A stretch of DNA of 64,000 nucleotides. Origin: Glaciecola sp. Its GTDB lineage: Bacteria > Pseudomonadota > Gammaproteobacteria > Enterobacterales > Alteromonadaceae. The position numbers and the translations under genes are program-made. Positions 1 to 7,553 of this stretch are shown here, piece by piece (position 1 is the first letter of the stretch; each line of letters begins with the position of its first letter). Location of the stretch: NCBI GenBank assembly GCA_029246415.1, contig JAQWNF010000023.1, positions 62,001-126,000 on the forward strand, in the 5' to 3' direction. The notes under the pieces are model-generated. The model saw nothing but the letters and a program-made list of their open reading frames with translations, made no database searches and was not told the DNA's origin.

Positions 1-1361
1 GCTAAACCGCCATCGATAAAGACTTTTTCTGCTTGAGCATAAGTGGAGAAAGGATCGGTACTCCATAAAACAACATCTGCGTTTTTGCCGACTTCAAGTG
101 AGCCCGTTTGATCAAATATGCCCAGTGACTTGGCGGCATTAGCCGTTAACCACTGCCACGCATCGGCTTTAGAAATATCAATGCCTGCACGACGACCATC
201 AGACCATGCTTTTGCTGCTTCTTGGTTCAAGCGTTGAATGCCAATATCACTATCCGAATGTACAACCGCACACGCACCAGCTTGATGGACCATCGCTACA
301 TTTTCACGGATACCATCATAGGCTTCTAGCTTAAAACCCCACCAATCTGCCCACATCGAGGCGCAGACATTATTTTGGGCAAGCTTATCAGCAATTTTAT
401 AGCCTTCTACTGCATGGTGAAACGAACCGATTTGATAATCAAATTCTTGCATGACATCCATCATCACAACCATTTCATCAGCGCGATAACAGTGCATATG
501 CACTATGATGTCACCATCGAGCACTCCTTTTAACGTTTCATTATTTAAGTCTCGTTTAGGTGCTTTGGTGTCTTTTCCAGCGGCAAAATCGGCTTCATAC
601 TGTTCCCATTTGGCTTTGTATTCAGCTGCGCCAATCCACGCTTTACGATAACCGGCAACATTGGCCATACGGGTAGATGGACCACCCTTTTTGCCATAAA
701 CGCGTTTTGGATTTTCACCACACGCCATTTTTATCCCATATGGGGCATCGGGAAACTTCATATCCTGAACGGAGCGATCAGGTAGGTTTTTTAATACGAC
801 GCTACGACCACCAAATAAATTAGCGGAGCCTGGAAGAATTTGTAATGAGGTTACGCCACCAGCCAATGCACGTTGAAAGCCAGGATCTTGTGGCCACACT
901 GAATGCTCAGCCCACACTTGAGCGGTCACCGGTGAGGTCATTTCATTACCATCAGCATGCGAGCGCGTATCTGGAGATGGATATACACCTAAGTGACTAT
1001 GAGTATCAATAATCCCAGGTGTCACATACTTGCCTGTACCATCGATTTCAATGTAGTCATCAGGCAGTGTAATGTCTGCACCCATTCCAATAATTTTACC
1101 ATCTTGTAATAAAATTTGAGAATCGGTATCTAATCCGCCAATCCCATCAATAATTGTTGCATTGGTGATTAATGTCGCCACAGCAGGAATGGGTTCATAG
1201 GTAGATGGAAATGGATCTGAGTTGATAACTACCTGTTCGGTAGTGATTGATTTAGCCTTGGCATCAGCGCTATTGTCCGAACATGCACTCAACGTTAATG
1301 TTGAGAGTACAGCGGTAGAAATAGCAGCTAACATCCAGGTCGATTTATTCTTGTTATACAC
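1..1361 (-). CDS. amidohydrolase lipoprotein (imidazolonepropionase-like), 3' end cut by window edge
   Basis: An open frame runs from a GTG at 1361 leftwards off the window, so the C-terminus is missing. An AAGGAA ribosome site lies about 9 nt upstream of the GTG and there is an in-frame stop 33-36 nt upstream, which fixes the start region. The N-terminus is a lipoprotein signal: basic start, hydrophobic stretch, lipobox LSAC with the Cys near residue 27. The mature part has the amidohydrolase pattern TPGIIDTHSHLG, whose HxH pair normally binds metal, and later conserved His residues in HMHCYRAD and SFHHAVEG. The family hydrolyses C-N bonds in cyclic amides or peptides; the substrate here is unknown. 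It is probably membrane-anchored in the periplasm and looks like core genome, unrelated to the steroid genes. Confidence 0.85.
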   Translation of the reverse strand, partial: MYNKNKSTWMLAAISTAVLSTLTLSACSDNSADAKAKSITTEQVVINSDPFPSTYEPIPAVATLITNATIIDGIGGLDTDSQILLQDGKIIGMGADITLPDDYIEIDGTGKYVTPGIIDTHSHLGVYPSPDTRSHADGNEMTSPVTAQVWAEHSVWPQDPGFQRALAGGVTSLQILPGSANLFGGRSVVLKNLPDRSVQDMKFPDAPYGIKMACGENPKRVYGKKGGPSTRMANVAGYRKAWIGAAEYKAKWEQYEADFAAGKDTKAPKRDLNNETLKGVLDGDIIVHMHCYRADEMVVMMDVMQEFDYQIGSFHHAVEGYKIADKLAQNNVCASMWADWWGFKLEAYDGIRENVAMVHQAGACAVVHSDSDIGIQRLNQEAAKAWSDGRRAGIDISKADAWQWLTANAAKSLGIFDQTGSLEVGKNADVVLWSTDPFSTYAQAEKVFIDGGL

Positions 1362-1478
1362 CTTGGATTTCCTTGTAATATTGCGTCTTAGTCATGCAAT
1401 GTTGCGTTGCAAACTTTTATAAAAGATTAAAACCACAACAAATTAACTAAATTTACAAACAAGTGCAAGACTAGCAGA

Positions 1479-2381
1479 CTAAATCATTTGGGACTGGTTG
1501 CGTCCATTTTCCTTTGCAATATACAGCGCCTTGTCAGCTCGACGAACAGCATCCTCAGGTGCATTATCATCAACATTTACAATAGATAATCCAATACTGA
1601 CGGTTAACTTTTGCCCTAGTGGGAATGTTAATGAACTAACCACATGCCGTAGCTTCTCCGCTAATATAAAAGACTGTTCTTTGGTATCAGGTAAAATAAT
1701 TAAAAATTCTTCACCGCCATAGCGTGCTACGAAATCGGTTTCTCGCATACAAGAGTTCAAAGTACTTGCAATCGTTTTTAATACTTCATCTCCAACAGTG
1801 TGACCATATTTATCATTAACTGATTTAAAAAAATCCACATCTAGCAACATTACGGTATAACTGATGGATGAACGTTTAAATTGTAAAAAGTCATGCTTTA
1901 ACACCTCATCAATTGCCAACCTATTATGCACACCGGTTAACGCATCATGACGAGACAATGAGATTAGTTCTGCATTGACTTGGTTTAATGCCGCTGTGCG
2001 CAAATTTACTTTTTCTTCTAAGGAAACATTCAGCTCTAATAAACTCTTCTTTTGCTCATGAATAGTCCGCACCATCTGACTTAATGATTGAGCGAGTTGC
2101 TTAAATTCATATACGTTGGTGTTAACGACAAAAGGGTTGTTCAGGTCGATATTGTTAATATCTTCAGCGATTCTCGTCAATTGCTCTATGGGTTTGCAAA
2201 TAACATGAGCGATAAAATACACCAAGACTAAGGCCGCAGAAAACAAGATACCGACCACTAAGATTTCTTGACTAGAAAAATAATACAAATAGGTCATAAA
2301 CCCTATTATCAGTCCAAGTGTCAGTACACCAAAGAGTAGCGTTAAGCGAACTTTTAAAGAATGTATAATCATGGGCAGCAC
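1479..2381 (-). CDS. membrane-bound GGDEF diguanylate cyclase
   Basis: The product makes cyclic di-GMP from two GTP. About 300 residues: two hydrophobic segments at residues 12-35 and 40-62, a short HAMP-like linker, a coiled coil around 105-140, then a GGDEF domain from about 145. The active-site motif is intact as GGEEF (residues 222-226), and an RxxD inhibitory I-site (RETD) sits five residues before it, so product inhibition is likely. The DALTG and NDKYGHTVGDEV motifs are typical of active enzymes. No periplasmic sensor domain is present, only a very short loop between the two helices. The start is either the GTG at 2381 or the ATG at 2372; neither has a strong ribosome site. Transcribed alone. 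Confidence 0.92.
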   Translation of the reverse strand: MLPMIIHSLKVRLTLLFGVLTLGLIIGFMTYLYYFSSQEILVVGILFSAALVLVYFIAHVICKPIEQLTRIAEDINNIDLNNPFVVNTNVYEFKQLAQSLSQMVRTIHEQKKSLLELNVSLEEKVNLRTAALNQVNAELISLSRHDALTGVHNRLAIDEVLKHDFLQFKRSSISYTVMLLDVDFFKSVNDKYGHTVGDEVLKTIASTLNSCMRETDFVARYGGEEFLIILPDTKEQSFILAEKLRHVVSSLTFPLGQKLTVSIGLSIVNVDDNAPEDAVRRADKALYIAKENGRNQSQMI

Positions 2382-2472
2382 AACATAAACAACTAAATAT
2401 CCTTATCAAGTAGCATACATCTTAACAAACTGTGTTAATTATAAGCGTAGACTACAAAATAGAATAAAAGCA

Positions 2473-3399
2473 TTATTGTGAGAGGCTTTTTACAATCTCA
2501 TCAGCGTTGTTTAACCGACGTATCTGGGTAAACATGTCTTGGGCTTGTGGATATTGGCGTTTAAGGTAGGTAAACCACTGTTTAATTCGGTTCGGGTAAT
2601 AGCAGCCTTTCACGCCTTTTATTTCATAGGCCGAATAACGAATCAATAACGCTAACATCTGCTCCCATTGCATCGGCTCGGCGTTATGCTTAATGCAATT
2701 AGCTAAGTTAGGTAGGGCTATCGCACCCCGCCCAAGCATTAAATTATCACAGTTAGACTGGCTTTGGCATAATTGAGCATCTGCGGCAGACCATATTTCA
2801 CCATTTGCAATAATGGGTATGGGAACATGCTGTTTGATTTTAGCGATCCAAGGCCAATATGCTGGAGGTCTATAACCATCGCTTTTAGTTCGAGCATGAA
2901 TCGCTAACTCGGTCGCCCCAGCTTGATATATAGCATCTGCATTTTCTATGGCCAGTTCTGTGTCAGCAAAGCCCAAACGCATTTTAGCCGTTACGGCAAT
3001 CTCTTGTGGTACAGCATCTCTTACGGCCTTGATAATGGCATATAACTCTTCAGGGTATTGTAACAACACCGCCCCACCACGGGATTTATTGACCGTTTTA
3101 GCAGGACAACCAAAATTGATATCAATGCCATGCGAGCCAAGTTCAACCGCTAGCTGTGCATTTTCTGCTAAAAATTGGGGGTGATTGCCGAGTAATTGGA
3201 TCTTAACGGGCGTGCCGTTAGAGGTATAACCGTTATTATGTAGTTCTGGACAAAAACGATAAAATACGCGTTCGGGTAATTTAGCATCAACAATTCGAAT
3301 AAACTCAGTCACACACAAATCATACCCACCTATTTGAGTAAGCATATCGCGCATTAAGTGGTCCAAGACCCCTTCCATTGGTGCAAGTGTGATGTGCAT
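2473..3399 (-). CDS. dusC: tRNA-dihydrouridine(16) synthase DusC
   Basis: FMN-dependent enzyme that reduces uridine to dihydrouridine in the tRNA D-loop; the DusC subgroup acts on U16. The 308-residue protein has the family start LAPMEGV, the catalytic Cys in NFGCPAKTVNKSRGGA (around residue 99), the substrate/FMN motif HARTKSDGY, and IIANGEI and MLGRGA near the C-terminal end of the barrel. Length and motif wording fit DusC better than DusA or DusB. It lies downstream of, and in the same direction as, the tRNA operon but is separated from it by a strong terminator, so it has its own promoter. Confidence 0.9.
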   Translation of the reverse strand: MHITLAPMEGVLDHLMRDMLTQIGGYDLCVTEFIRIVDAKLPERVFYRFCPELHNNGYTSNGTPVKIQLLGNHPQFLAENAQLAVELGSHGIDINFGCPAKTVNKSRGGAVLLQYPEELYAIIKAVRDAVPQEIAVTAKMRLGFADTELAIENADAIYQAGATELAIHARTKSDGYRPPAYWPWIAKIKQHVPIPIIANGEIWSAADAQLCQSQSNCDNLMLGRGAIALPNLANCIKHNAEPMQWEQMLALLIRYSAYEIKGVKGCYYPNRIKQWFTYLKRQYPQAQDMFTQIRRLNNADEIVKSLSQ

Positions 3400-3439
3400 G
3401 ATAACGTTTAGTGAGTGACCTTAAGTAAATTAGAGATAC

Positions 3440-3461
3440 AAAAAAGCCACCCGAAGGTGGC
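3440..3461 (-). terminator. intrinsic terminator of the tRNA operon
   Basis: Read on the minus strand: stem GCCACC, loop TTCG, stem GGTGGC, followed by TTTTTT. A 6-bp GC-rich stem with a stable UUCG tetraloop and a U tract is a textbook rho-independent terminator. It lies directly after the second tRNA-Glu and before dusC. Confidence 0.9.
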
Positions 3462-3485
3462 TTGTTTGCAATGCTTAGCATTAAT

Positions 3486-3586
3486 ATGGCGTCCCCTAGG
3501 GGATTCGAACCCCTGTTACCGCCGTGAAAGGGCGGTGTCCTAGGCCTCTAGACGAAGGGGACAGAAACTTTTACATTCCTGTTAGA
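3486..3586. repeat. 101-bp direct repeat containing tRNA-Glu (partner 3828-3928)
   Basis: The identity between the two tRNA-Glu genes extends past the tRNA: one base beyond the CCA end and 24 bases upstream of the 5' end (through a shared TGTTAGA). The two units are 342 bp apart. A shorter shared block (CAATCTAACCTAGG) is found further out, near 3600 and 3961. This is a tandem duplication of a tRNA unit with its processing leader. Confidence 0.9.
3487..3562 (-). tRNA. tRNA-Glu (anticodon UUC), copy 2
   Basis: 76 nt including the encoded CCA. The acceptor GTCCCCT pairs with AGGGGAC, the anticodon stem CCGCC/GGCGG encloses loop CTTTCAC with anticodon TTC, and the T-arm is AGGGG TTCGAAT CCCCT. 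Identical to the copy at 3829-3904. Confidence 0.97.
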
Positions 3587-3828
3587 CGATAAATATATCA
3601 ATCTAACCTAGGTGCAATCCGAAGACTGCGTTCAATTGAAAGAATGTGTCTCTCAATTGAGGTGCGCATTTTAGAGACTGAACTCGTTGATGTCAATGAT
3701 TATTTTATAATTTTTTATTTTAATGTTGTCTAAGACATTAAGATAAAACACATACCATAAATACCATATTAACTGACATCTAGTCAGACCCAAAATACTG
3801 AAATCACCGTAAGGCAATTTCGATAAAA

Positions 3829-3904
3829 TGGCGTCCCCTAGGGGATTCGAACCCCTGTTACCGCCGTGAAAGGGCGGTGTCCTAGGCCTCTAGACGAAGG
3901 GGAC
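3829..3904 (-). tRNA. tRNA-Glu (anticodon UUC), copy 1
   Basis: 76 nt with encoded CCA, the same sequence and fold as the copy at 3487-3562, anticodon TTC. It lies between tRNA-Ala and the second tRNA-Glu on the minus strand and is probably processed from the same transcript, since no terminator is seen between them. Confidence 0.97.
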
Positions 3905-4010
3905 AGAAACTTTTACATTCCTGTTAGATTTGCACTTTATTACCGAAGTAACAACATCACAATCTAACCTAGGGCAAACAATAATTTGTTTGCGGTGCTG
4001 AAACAAATAT

Positions 4011-4086
4011 TGGTGGAGCCAGGCGGGATCGAACCGCCGACCTCTTGCGTGCCACGCAAGCGCTCTCCCAGCTGAGCTATGGCCCC
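4011..4086 (-). tRNA. tRNA-Ala (anticodon GGC)
   Basis: 76 nt with encoded CCA. Acceptor GGGGCCA pairs with TGGCTCC (one G-U). Anticodon stem CTTGC/GCAAG with loop GTGGCAC gives anticodon GGC. The T-arm GGCGG TTCGATC CCGCC is intact. First tRNA of the operon that follows gltX. Confidence 0.97.
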
Positions 4087-4141
4087 ATCATGAAAAACTG
4101 GAGTACCATGTTTGTGCTTCAGTTCCGTGACAGCGATGCGC

Positions 4142-4170
4142 ATTCTAGGGAAGGCACCGCTGAGTGTCAA
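4142..4170 (-). promoter_or_regulatory. strong sigma-70 promoter of the tRNA-Ala/Glu/Glu operon
   Basis: On the minus strand a perfect TTGACA (4170-4165), a 17-nt spacer and TAGAAT (4147-4142), followed by the GC-rich discriminator GCGCATCG typical of stringently controlled stable-RNA promoters. It sits just past the gltX stop codon and about 55 nt before the tRNA-Ala 5' end. Confidence 0.85.
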
Positions 4171-4178
4171 CGGTTTTT

Positions 4179-5588
4179 TTAGCAATTCTCTCTGATTGCT
4201 ATAAATTCCAACGCTTTGTCGATTCTTTCGCCGATTTTAGCTTGATTTAGCAATACTAAGGTCACATCCAGTGACGGAGAGTTACCTGAACCGGTTGCAG
4301 CAACACGCAATGGCATCCCTACTTTCCCCATGCCTACTTCTAATGTTTCGGCTGTGGCATTAATTGCAGCTTGAATATTTTCTGACGTCCACTCAGTTAA
4401 GGCTAATAAGTTTTCTTTAACCAATAACAAAGCATCTTTAGCGACAGGGCGTAAATGTTTTTTGGCTGCATTTGCATCAAACTCGGCGAAGTCTTGATAA
4501 AAATATGTGCTGATTTGTGCCATCTCAGCAAGAGTCTTAACACGGTCCGCTTGGATTGCCACTATTTCACTGTGTGCAGGTCCAGTTGTAGTATCAATCT
4601 GCATTTGTGCAAAATGCCAAGCTAAGGCTTCCCCTACTTCATTACCCGGTAAGGTTTTCATATAGTGCTGATTTAACCAAACGAGCTTTTCTGTATTAAA
4701 TGCCGATGCAGACTTACTGATATTGTCTAACGAGAAATGCTCAATCATTTCTGCGACACTGAATATTTCTTGATCGCCATGAGACCAACCTAGACGTACC
4801 AGGTAATTTAAAACCGCTTGTGGCAAAAAACCGTCATCACGGTATTGCATCACACTGACCGCACCATGACGCTTGGAGAGTTTTTTACCATCATCACCTA
4901 AAATCATTGAAACGTGAGCATACTCTGGAATGGGTGCACCTAACGCTTGCAAAATATTGATTTGGCGTGGGGTGTTGTTGATATGATCTTCACCGCGAAC
5001 CACATGCGTGATCCCCATATCCCAATCATCGACCACCACACAGAAGTTATAAGTAGGTGCACCGTCTGTGCGCATAATAATTAAGTCGTCTAATTCGGTA
5101 TTGCTGATCGTAATATCACCGCGGATATGATCATTAATAACAACATTGCCGTCTAATGGGTTTTTAAAACGCACTACGTAAGGTGCATCGGCAGGATGAT
5201 CAGTGCGATCACGCCATGTGCCAGGGTAACGAGGCTTTTCACCGGCCGCTTCTTGAGCTTCGCGAATACTATCTAATTCAGCAACACTCATAAAACATTT
5301 ATATGCCTTGCCTTCATCTAATAATTGCTGCACTAATTCTTTATAGCGATCAAAGCGATCAGTTTGATAAATAGGACCCACATCATGCGTTAATCCTAAC
5401 CATGTCATACCATCCAAAATCGCTTGTTTAGCTTCATCTGTGGAACGTTCTAAATCCGTATCTTCGATACGTAGAACAAACTGCCCACCTTGGCTCTTTG
5501 CAAATAACCAAGAGTATAGCGCGGTACGAGCACCACCTACATGAAGATAACCAGTTGGGCTGGGCGCGAATCGAGTCACTACAGACAT
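4179..5588 (-). CDS. gltX: glutamyl-tRNA synthetase
   Basis: Charges tRNA-Glu with glutamate. The start chosen is the ATG at 5588 ([13 protein letters not shown]), because AAGGAAGG lies 4-5 nt upstream and the family begins with this motif; an open frame 45 nt further up is not homologous. The product is 469 residues, normal for bacterial GltX. The class I signatures are the HIGH-like HVGGARTA near residue 14 and the KMSKS-like KKLSKRHG near residue 240. The catalytic Rossmann fold is followed by a helical anticodon-binding domain. The neighbouring tRNA-Glu genes are functionally apt but have their own promoter. Confidence 0.97.
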   Translation of the reverse strand: MSVVTRFAPSPTGYLHVGGARTALYSWLFAKSQGGQFVLRIEDTDLERSTDEAKQAILDGMTWLGLTHDVGPIYQTDRFDRYKELVQQLLDEGKAYKCFMSVAELDSIREAQEAAGEKPRYPGTWRDRTDHPADAPYVVRFKNPLDGNVVINDHIRGDITISNTELDDLIIMRTDGAPTYNFCVVVDDWDMGITHVVRGEDHINNTPRQINILQALGAPIPEYAHVSMILGDDGKKLSKRHGAVSVMQYRDDGFLPQAVLNYLVRLGWSHGDQEIFSVAEMIEHFSLDNISKSASAFNTEKLVWLNQHYMKTLPGNEVGEALAWHFAQMQIDTTTGPAHSEIVAIQADRVKTLAEMAQISTYFYQDFAEFDANAAKKHLRPVAKDALLLVKENLLALTEWTSENIQAAINATAETLEVGMGKVGMPLRVAATGSGNSPSLDVTLVLLNQAKIGERIDKALEFIAIRENC

Positions 5589-5863
5589 GTGCCTTCCTTT
5601 ATATTGTATAGGCACGCACTTGGTATAATACATGCCGGATAAATGAGAATTAATTTTTGTGGGCGTATTTTAGCAGAAGCATCTAAATTCAACAGCATTA
5701 AATGTGAAGTGACTGAATGAAATGAATATTGACTGAGATCAACGCGAACCTTCAGTAAAAGAGTAAGGTGACTATACTTACGGTATTGCAACGAATTATC
5801 ACGCTGCAAGAATTACTGCACTATTATTATTTTATATACATTCACTGTTTAGAGGTAATCATT

Positions 5864-6544
5864 ATGTCAGACGATAAACAAAAAACAGATTTGCAAGCTA
5901 GCTATAATGCAATGGTTGAAGCTGTCGAAGAGTTTGTAGTAAAAGAAGGGAAATCCCTGCAACGAGGTTTAGATGCAATTGAAGGTGTTAGTCATGCCTA
6001 TAAAGAGCACCTATTATTTGAATGGGATTATATCAACAATGCACTATGGGAAAAGTTTCAAAGTATAGCTAATTCTAATACCACTGAACTTATCGCATTT
6101 ACAAAAACTCTTAAAGAACAAGCCGAGGCAGCCACAACAGATTCTCATATCTCAGCGCATCAGCAACACTCTGAATGGGACTCTGAACATGCCTTTTGGT
6201 TAGATGAAATAAAGCTGTGGAAGAAAAATCATAAAGAAGCGTTGTCTAAACTGCACGAAATTGAACAAGCTATCAAGTCACATTCGACGATCTTAAATGA
6301 GCATAGCCAAGCAATAAATAAGCACATGAAACTTGAGCATCAACATGAAGAACAGATGAAATACGTCGAACAAGATCCAAGCAACGAACAGTATAAAAGC
6401 GCAGACGAAAATAAAATGGCTCAACATAAACATGAACAAATCAACCATGCGCACCAAGCCAAATTACATGAAAAACTAAAAGCGAAGCACTTACAAACAA
6501 TGGTTATGGTTAACATGCTGCATACTGAAGTACATAAAAAATAG
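5864..6544 (+). CDS. hypothetical hydrophilic coiled-coil protein
   Basis: Not confidently recognised. The start at 5864 (MSDDKQKTD) is chosen because AGAGGT lies about 8 nt upstream; the in-frame extension to 5768 is hydrophobic and unlike the rest. The 226-residue product has no signal peptide or membrane helix. Residues 10-75 are amphipathic helix rich in Glu/Lys with a WEKF-type segment that vaguely recalls the helical half of YbeL (DUF1451) proteins, but no zinc ribbon follows. Residues 95-226 are very rich in His, Lys, Glu and Gln in heptad-like spacing, suggesting a long coiled coil, possibly metal-binding. Single gene between gltX and tRNA-Val; function unknown. Confidence 0.75.
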   Translation: MSDDKQKTDLQASYNAMVEAVEEFVVKEGKSLQRGLDAIEGVSHAYKEHLLFEWDYINNALWEKFQSIANSNTTELIAFTKTLKEQAEAATTDSHISAHQQHSEWDSEHAFWLDEIKLWKKNHKEALSKLHEIEQAIKSHSTILNEHSQAINKHMKLEHQHEEQMKYVEQDPSNEQYKSADENKMAQHKHEQINHAHQAKLHEKLKAKHLQTMVMVNMLHTEVHKK

Positions 6545-6614
6545 ACAAAACATGCAAAAAACGTCTATTTGATAAGCAAACAGAACGAAATACATATTTA
6601 TTTAAGTTTTGTGG

Positions 6615-6642
6615 TTGACAGTGTGCGTTCACGCCTTATAAT
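6615..6642 (+). promoter_or_regulatory. consensus sigma-70 promoter of tRNA-Val
   Basis: Perfect TTGACA (6615-6620), 16-nt spacer, perfect TATAAT (6637-6642), 41 nt before the tRNA-Val 5' end. A C-rich initial stretch follows. Confidence 0.88.
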
Positions 6643-6683
6643 ACGCACCACTTGCTCATCAGTAGCAAGGTCTTAAAAGACAC

Positions 6684-6759
6684 GGTCGCTTAGCTCAGTT
6701 GGGAGAGCATCGCCCTTACAAGGCGAGGGTCACTGGTTCAAGCCCAGTAGCGACCACCA
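6684..6759 (+). tRNA. tRNA-Val (anticodon UAC)
   Basis: 76 nt with encoded CCA. Acceptor GGTCGCT pairs with AGCGACC; anticodon stem TCGCC/GGCGA with loop CTTACAA gives anticodon TAC; T-arm ACTGG TTCAAGC CCAGT. It is intact. Its 3' part is repeated, in decayed form, 340 bp downstream, which marks it as a probable integration site. Confidence 0.97.
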
Positions 6760-6865
6760 TCTTTACCTCATATAAATCAAACACTTACTAAAAAACCATT
6801 AAGCTAAATGCGTTTAATTTGCGACAATCGCCTGTGCGTGTTACCCCAAGTGTGCCGAATCGGTG

Positions 6866-6948
6866 CCAAATTTGCACACCCTACTCTGCTAATCCCATTA
6901 TAAATATACGATGTAGCGGATTGCTATTGTTTCCCAATTTGCACACCT
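6866..6948. repeat. pair of short direct repeats containing AATTTGCACACC
   Basis: AATTTGCACACC with a C-rich left flank occurs at about 6867-6880 and 6934-6947. Both lie in the non-coding stretch between tRNA-Val and its decayed copy. No gene is recognisable here. They may be remnants of recombinase or regulator sites; function unknown. Confidence 0.5.
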
Positions 6949-6966
6949 AATTCCAATTAATATATT

Positions 6967-7014
6967 TCCCTATGATTTTCATGACCACTTAATAGGTCAT
7001 GAAGATCATAGGGA
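6967..7014. repeat. 20-bp inverted repeat (long hairpin)
   Basis: Two 20-nt arms (6967-6986 and 6995-7014) are complementary except for one G-U position, around an 8-nt loop ACTTAATA. TATTTT follows on the plus strand, so it could act as a terminator, although it lies 200 bp past tRNA-Val. Its place between the tRNA and the tRNA remnant also suits an end of a lost mobile element. Confidence 0.75.
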
Positions 7015-7022
7015 TATTTTGC

Positions 7023-7113
7023 GGTCGCTAATAACAGATGGGTAAATAACGTCTTTACATGGAGTTGGTCACTGGTTCAAGTCTTTCCGACCGAGCCACA
7101 GTAGCGACCACCA
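7023..7113 (+). pseudogene. decayed tRNA-Val copy, candidate att site
   Basis: The segment begins with GGTCGCT and ends with AGCGACCACCA, the two acceptor strands of the tRNA-Val at 6684. Inside it keeps GGTCACTGGTTCAAG of the T-arm exactly, but about 15 extra bases split the T-arm and the D and anticodon arms are unrecognisable. The 20 bases CAGTAGCGACCACCATCTTT are identical in both copies and continue past the CCA. A partial 3' tRNA repeat like this is what tRNA-targeted integration leaves behind. Confidence 0.7.
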
Positions 7114-7170
7114 TCTTTTTACTCTATCTTCATGTTTGTATTAATTTTACTCTTTTCATTGCCTCTAAAT

Positions 7171-7347
7171 TCAACGTTTAAATATTACTGGAAACCAATC
7201 TTCCCTTAATTTTTGCCCAGTAGTCATACCGTGGTTTGGAAATGGTGGTGAGGTAGGCCCCTCGCGCTCAATGTAGCGAGCATCATCCCCCACTAAACGT
7301 AATGAAAAAGCACGACGTCTCTGGTGACTGATATTACAATGATAAAT
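7171..7347 (-). pseudogene. remnant of a phytanoyl-CoA dioxygenase (PhyH) family gene, C-terminal end
   Basis: Read on the minus strand from 7347, 58 sense codons end in TGA at 7171; a TGA also lies directly upstream in frame and no start codon is present. The fragment contains RRAFSLRLVGDDARYIER followed by GPTSPPFPNHG and ends EDWFPVIFKR. That wording matches, from memory, the C-terminus of PhyH-family Fe(II)/2-oxoglutarate oxygenases (RRALSLR-LGDD, then T-PPFP). The rest of the gene (about 240 residues) is absent, so this is a truncated relic in the boundary zone of the island. Confidence 0.55.
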
Positions 7348-7435
7348 TCACCCTATGAAAATCAAGTCACTCGGGTGTGTAAAAAAGCTGACAGCGTAAA
7401 CTAAAAAACACTCCTAGTGTCACCGAAAAAATTTT

Positions 7436-7452
7436 AGTCTGATTGGACGATG
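7436..7452 (+). promoter_or_regulatory. steroid-regulon palindrome, site A (hsaA promoter)
   Basis: AGTCT-GATT-GGACG followed by ATG. The -10-like GAATAT begins 20 nt after the GGACGATG half (7473-7478), so the palindrome centre would lie near -42. About 100 bp upstream of the hsaA start. One of seven related sites in the window (others at 21341, 25603, 25707, 46031, 51665, 51694). Confidence 0.65.
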
Positions 7453-7553
7453 TTCACTATTTCATTCGATGGGAATATTTAAACACAGCAAGGTATTGTC
7501 CTTGTGATGAACAGCTTGTTTTGGGCAAGCCTATCGAATCGGAGAAATTTCCT

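Noticed and set aside
3964-4185. 73-codon minus-strand open frame over tRNA-Ala, encoding a GERLRGTQEVGGSIPPGS-type peptide
   Set aside because: This peptide is the well-known translation of a tRNA gene on its coding strand. The frame covers the whole tRNA-Ala and its promoter.
5579-5863. Open frames over the gltX/hypothetical-gene divergent region, including a 32-codon extension of the hypothetical protein
   Set aside because: Low-complexity hydrophobic or leader-like sequence without ribosome sites; the internal ATGs at 5588 and 5864 have strong ones.
7443-7553. N-terminal extension of HsaA from a TTG at 7443
   Set aside because: It would place the start inside the palindromic operator and over the predicted -10; the ATG at 7554 has a good ribosome site and gives the family length.
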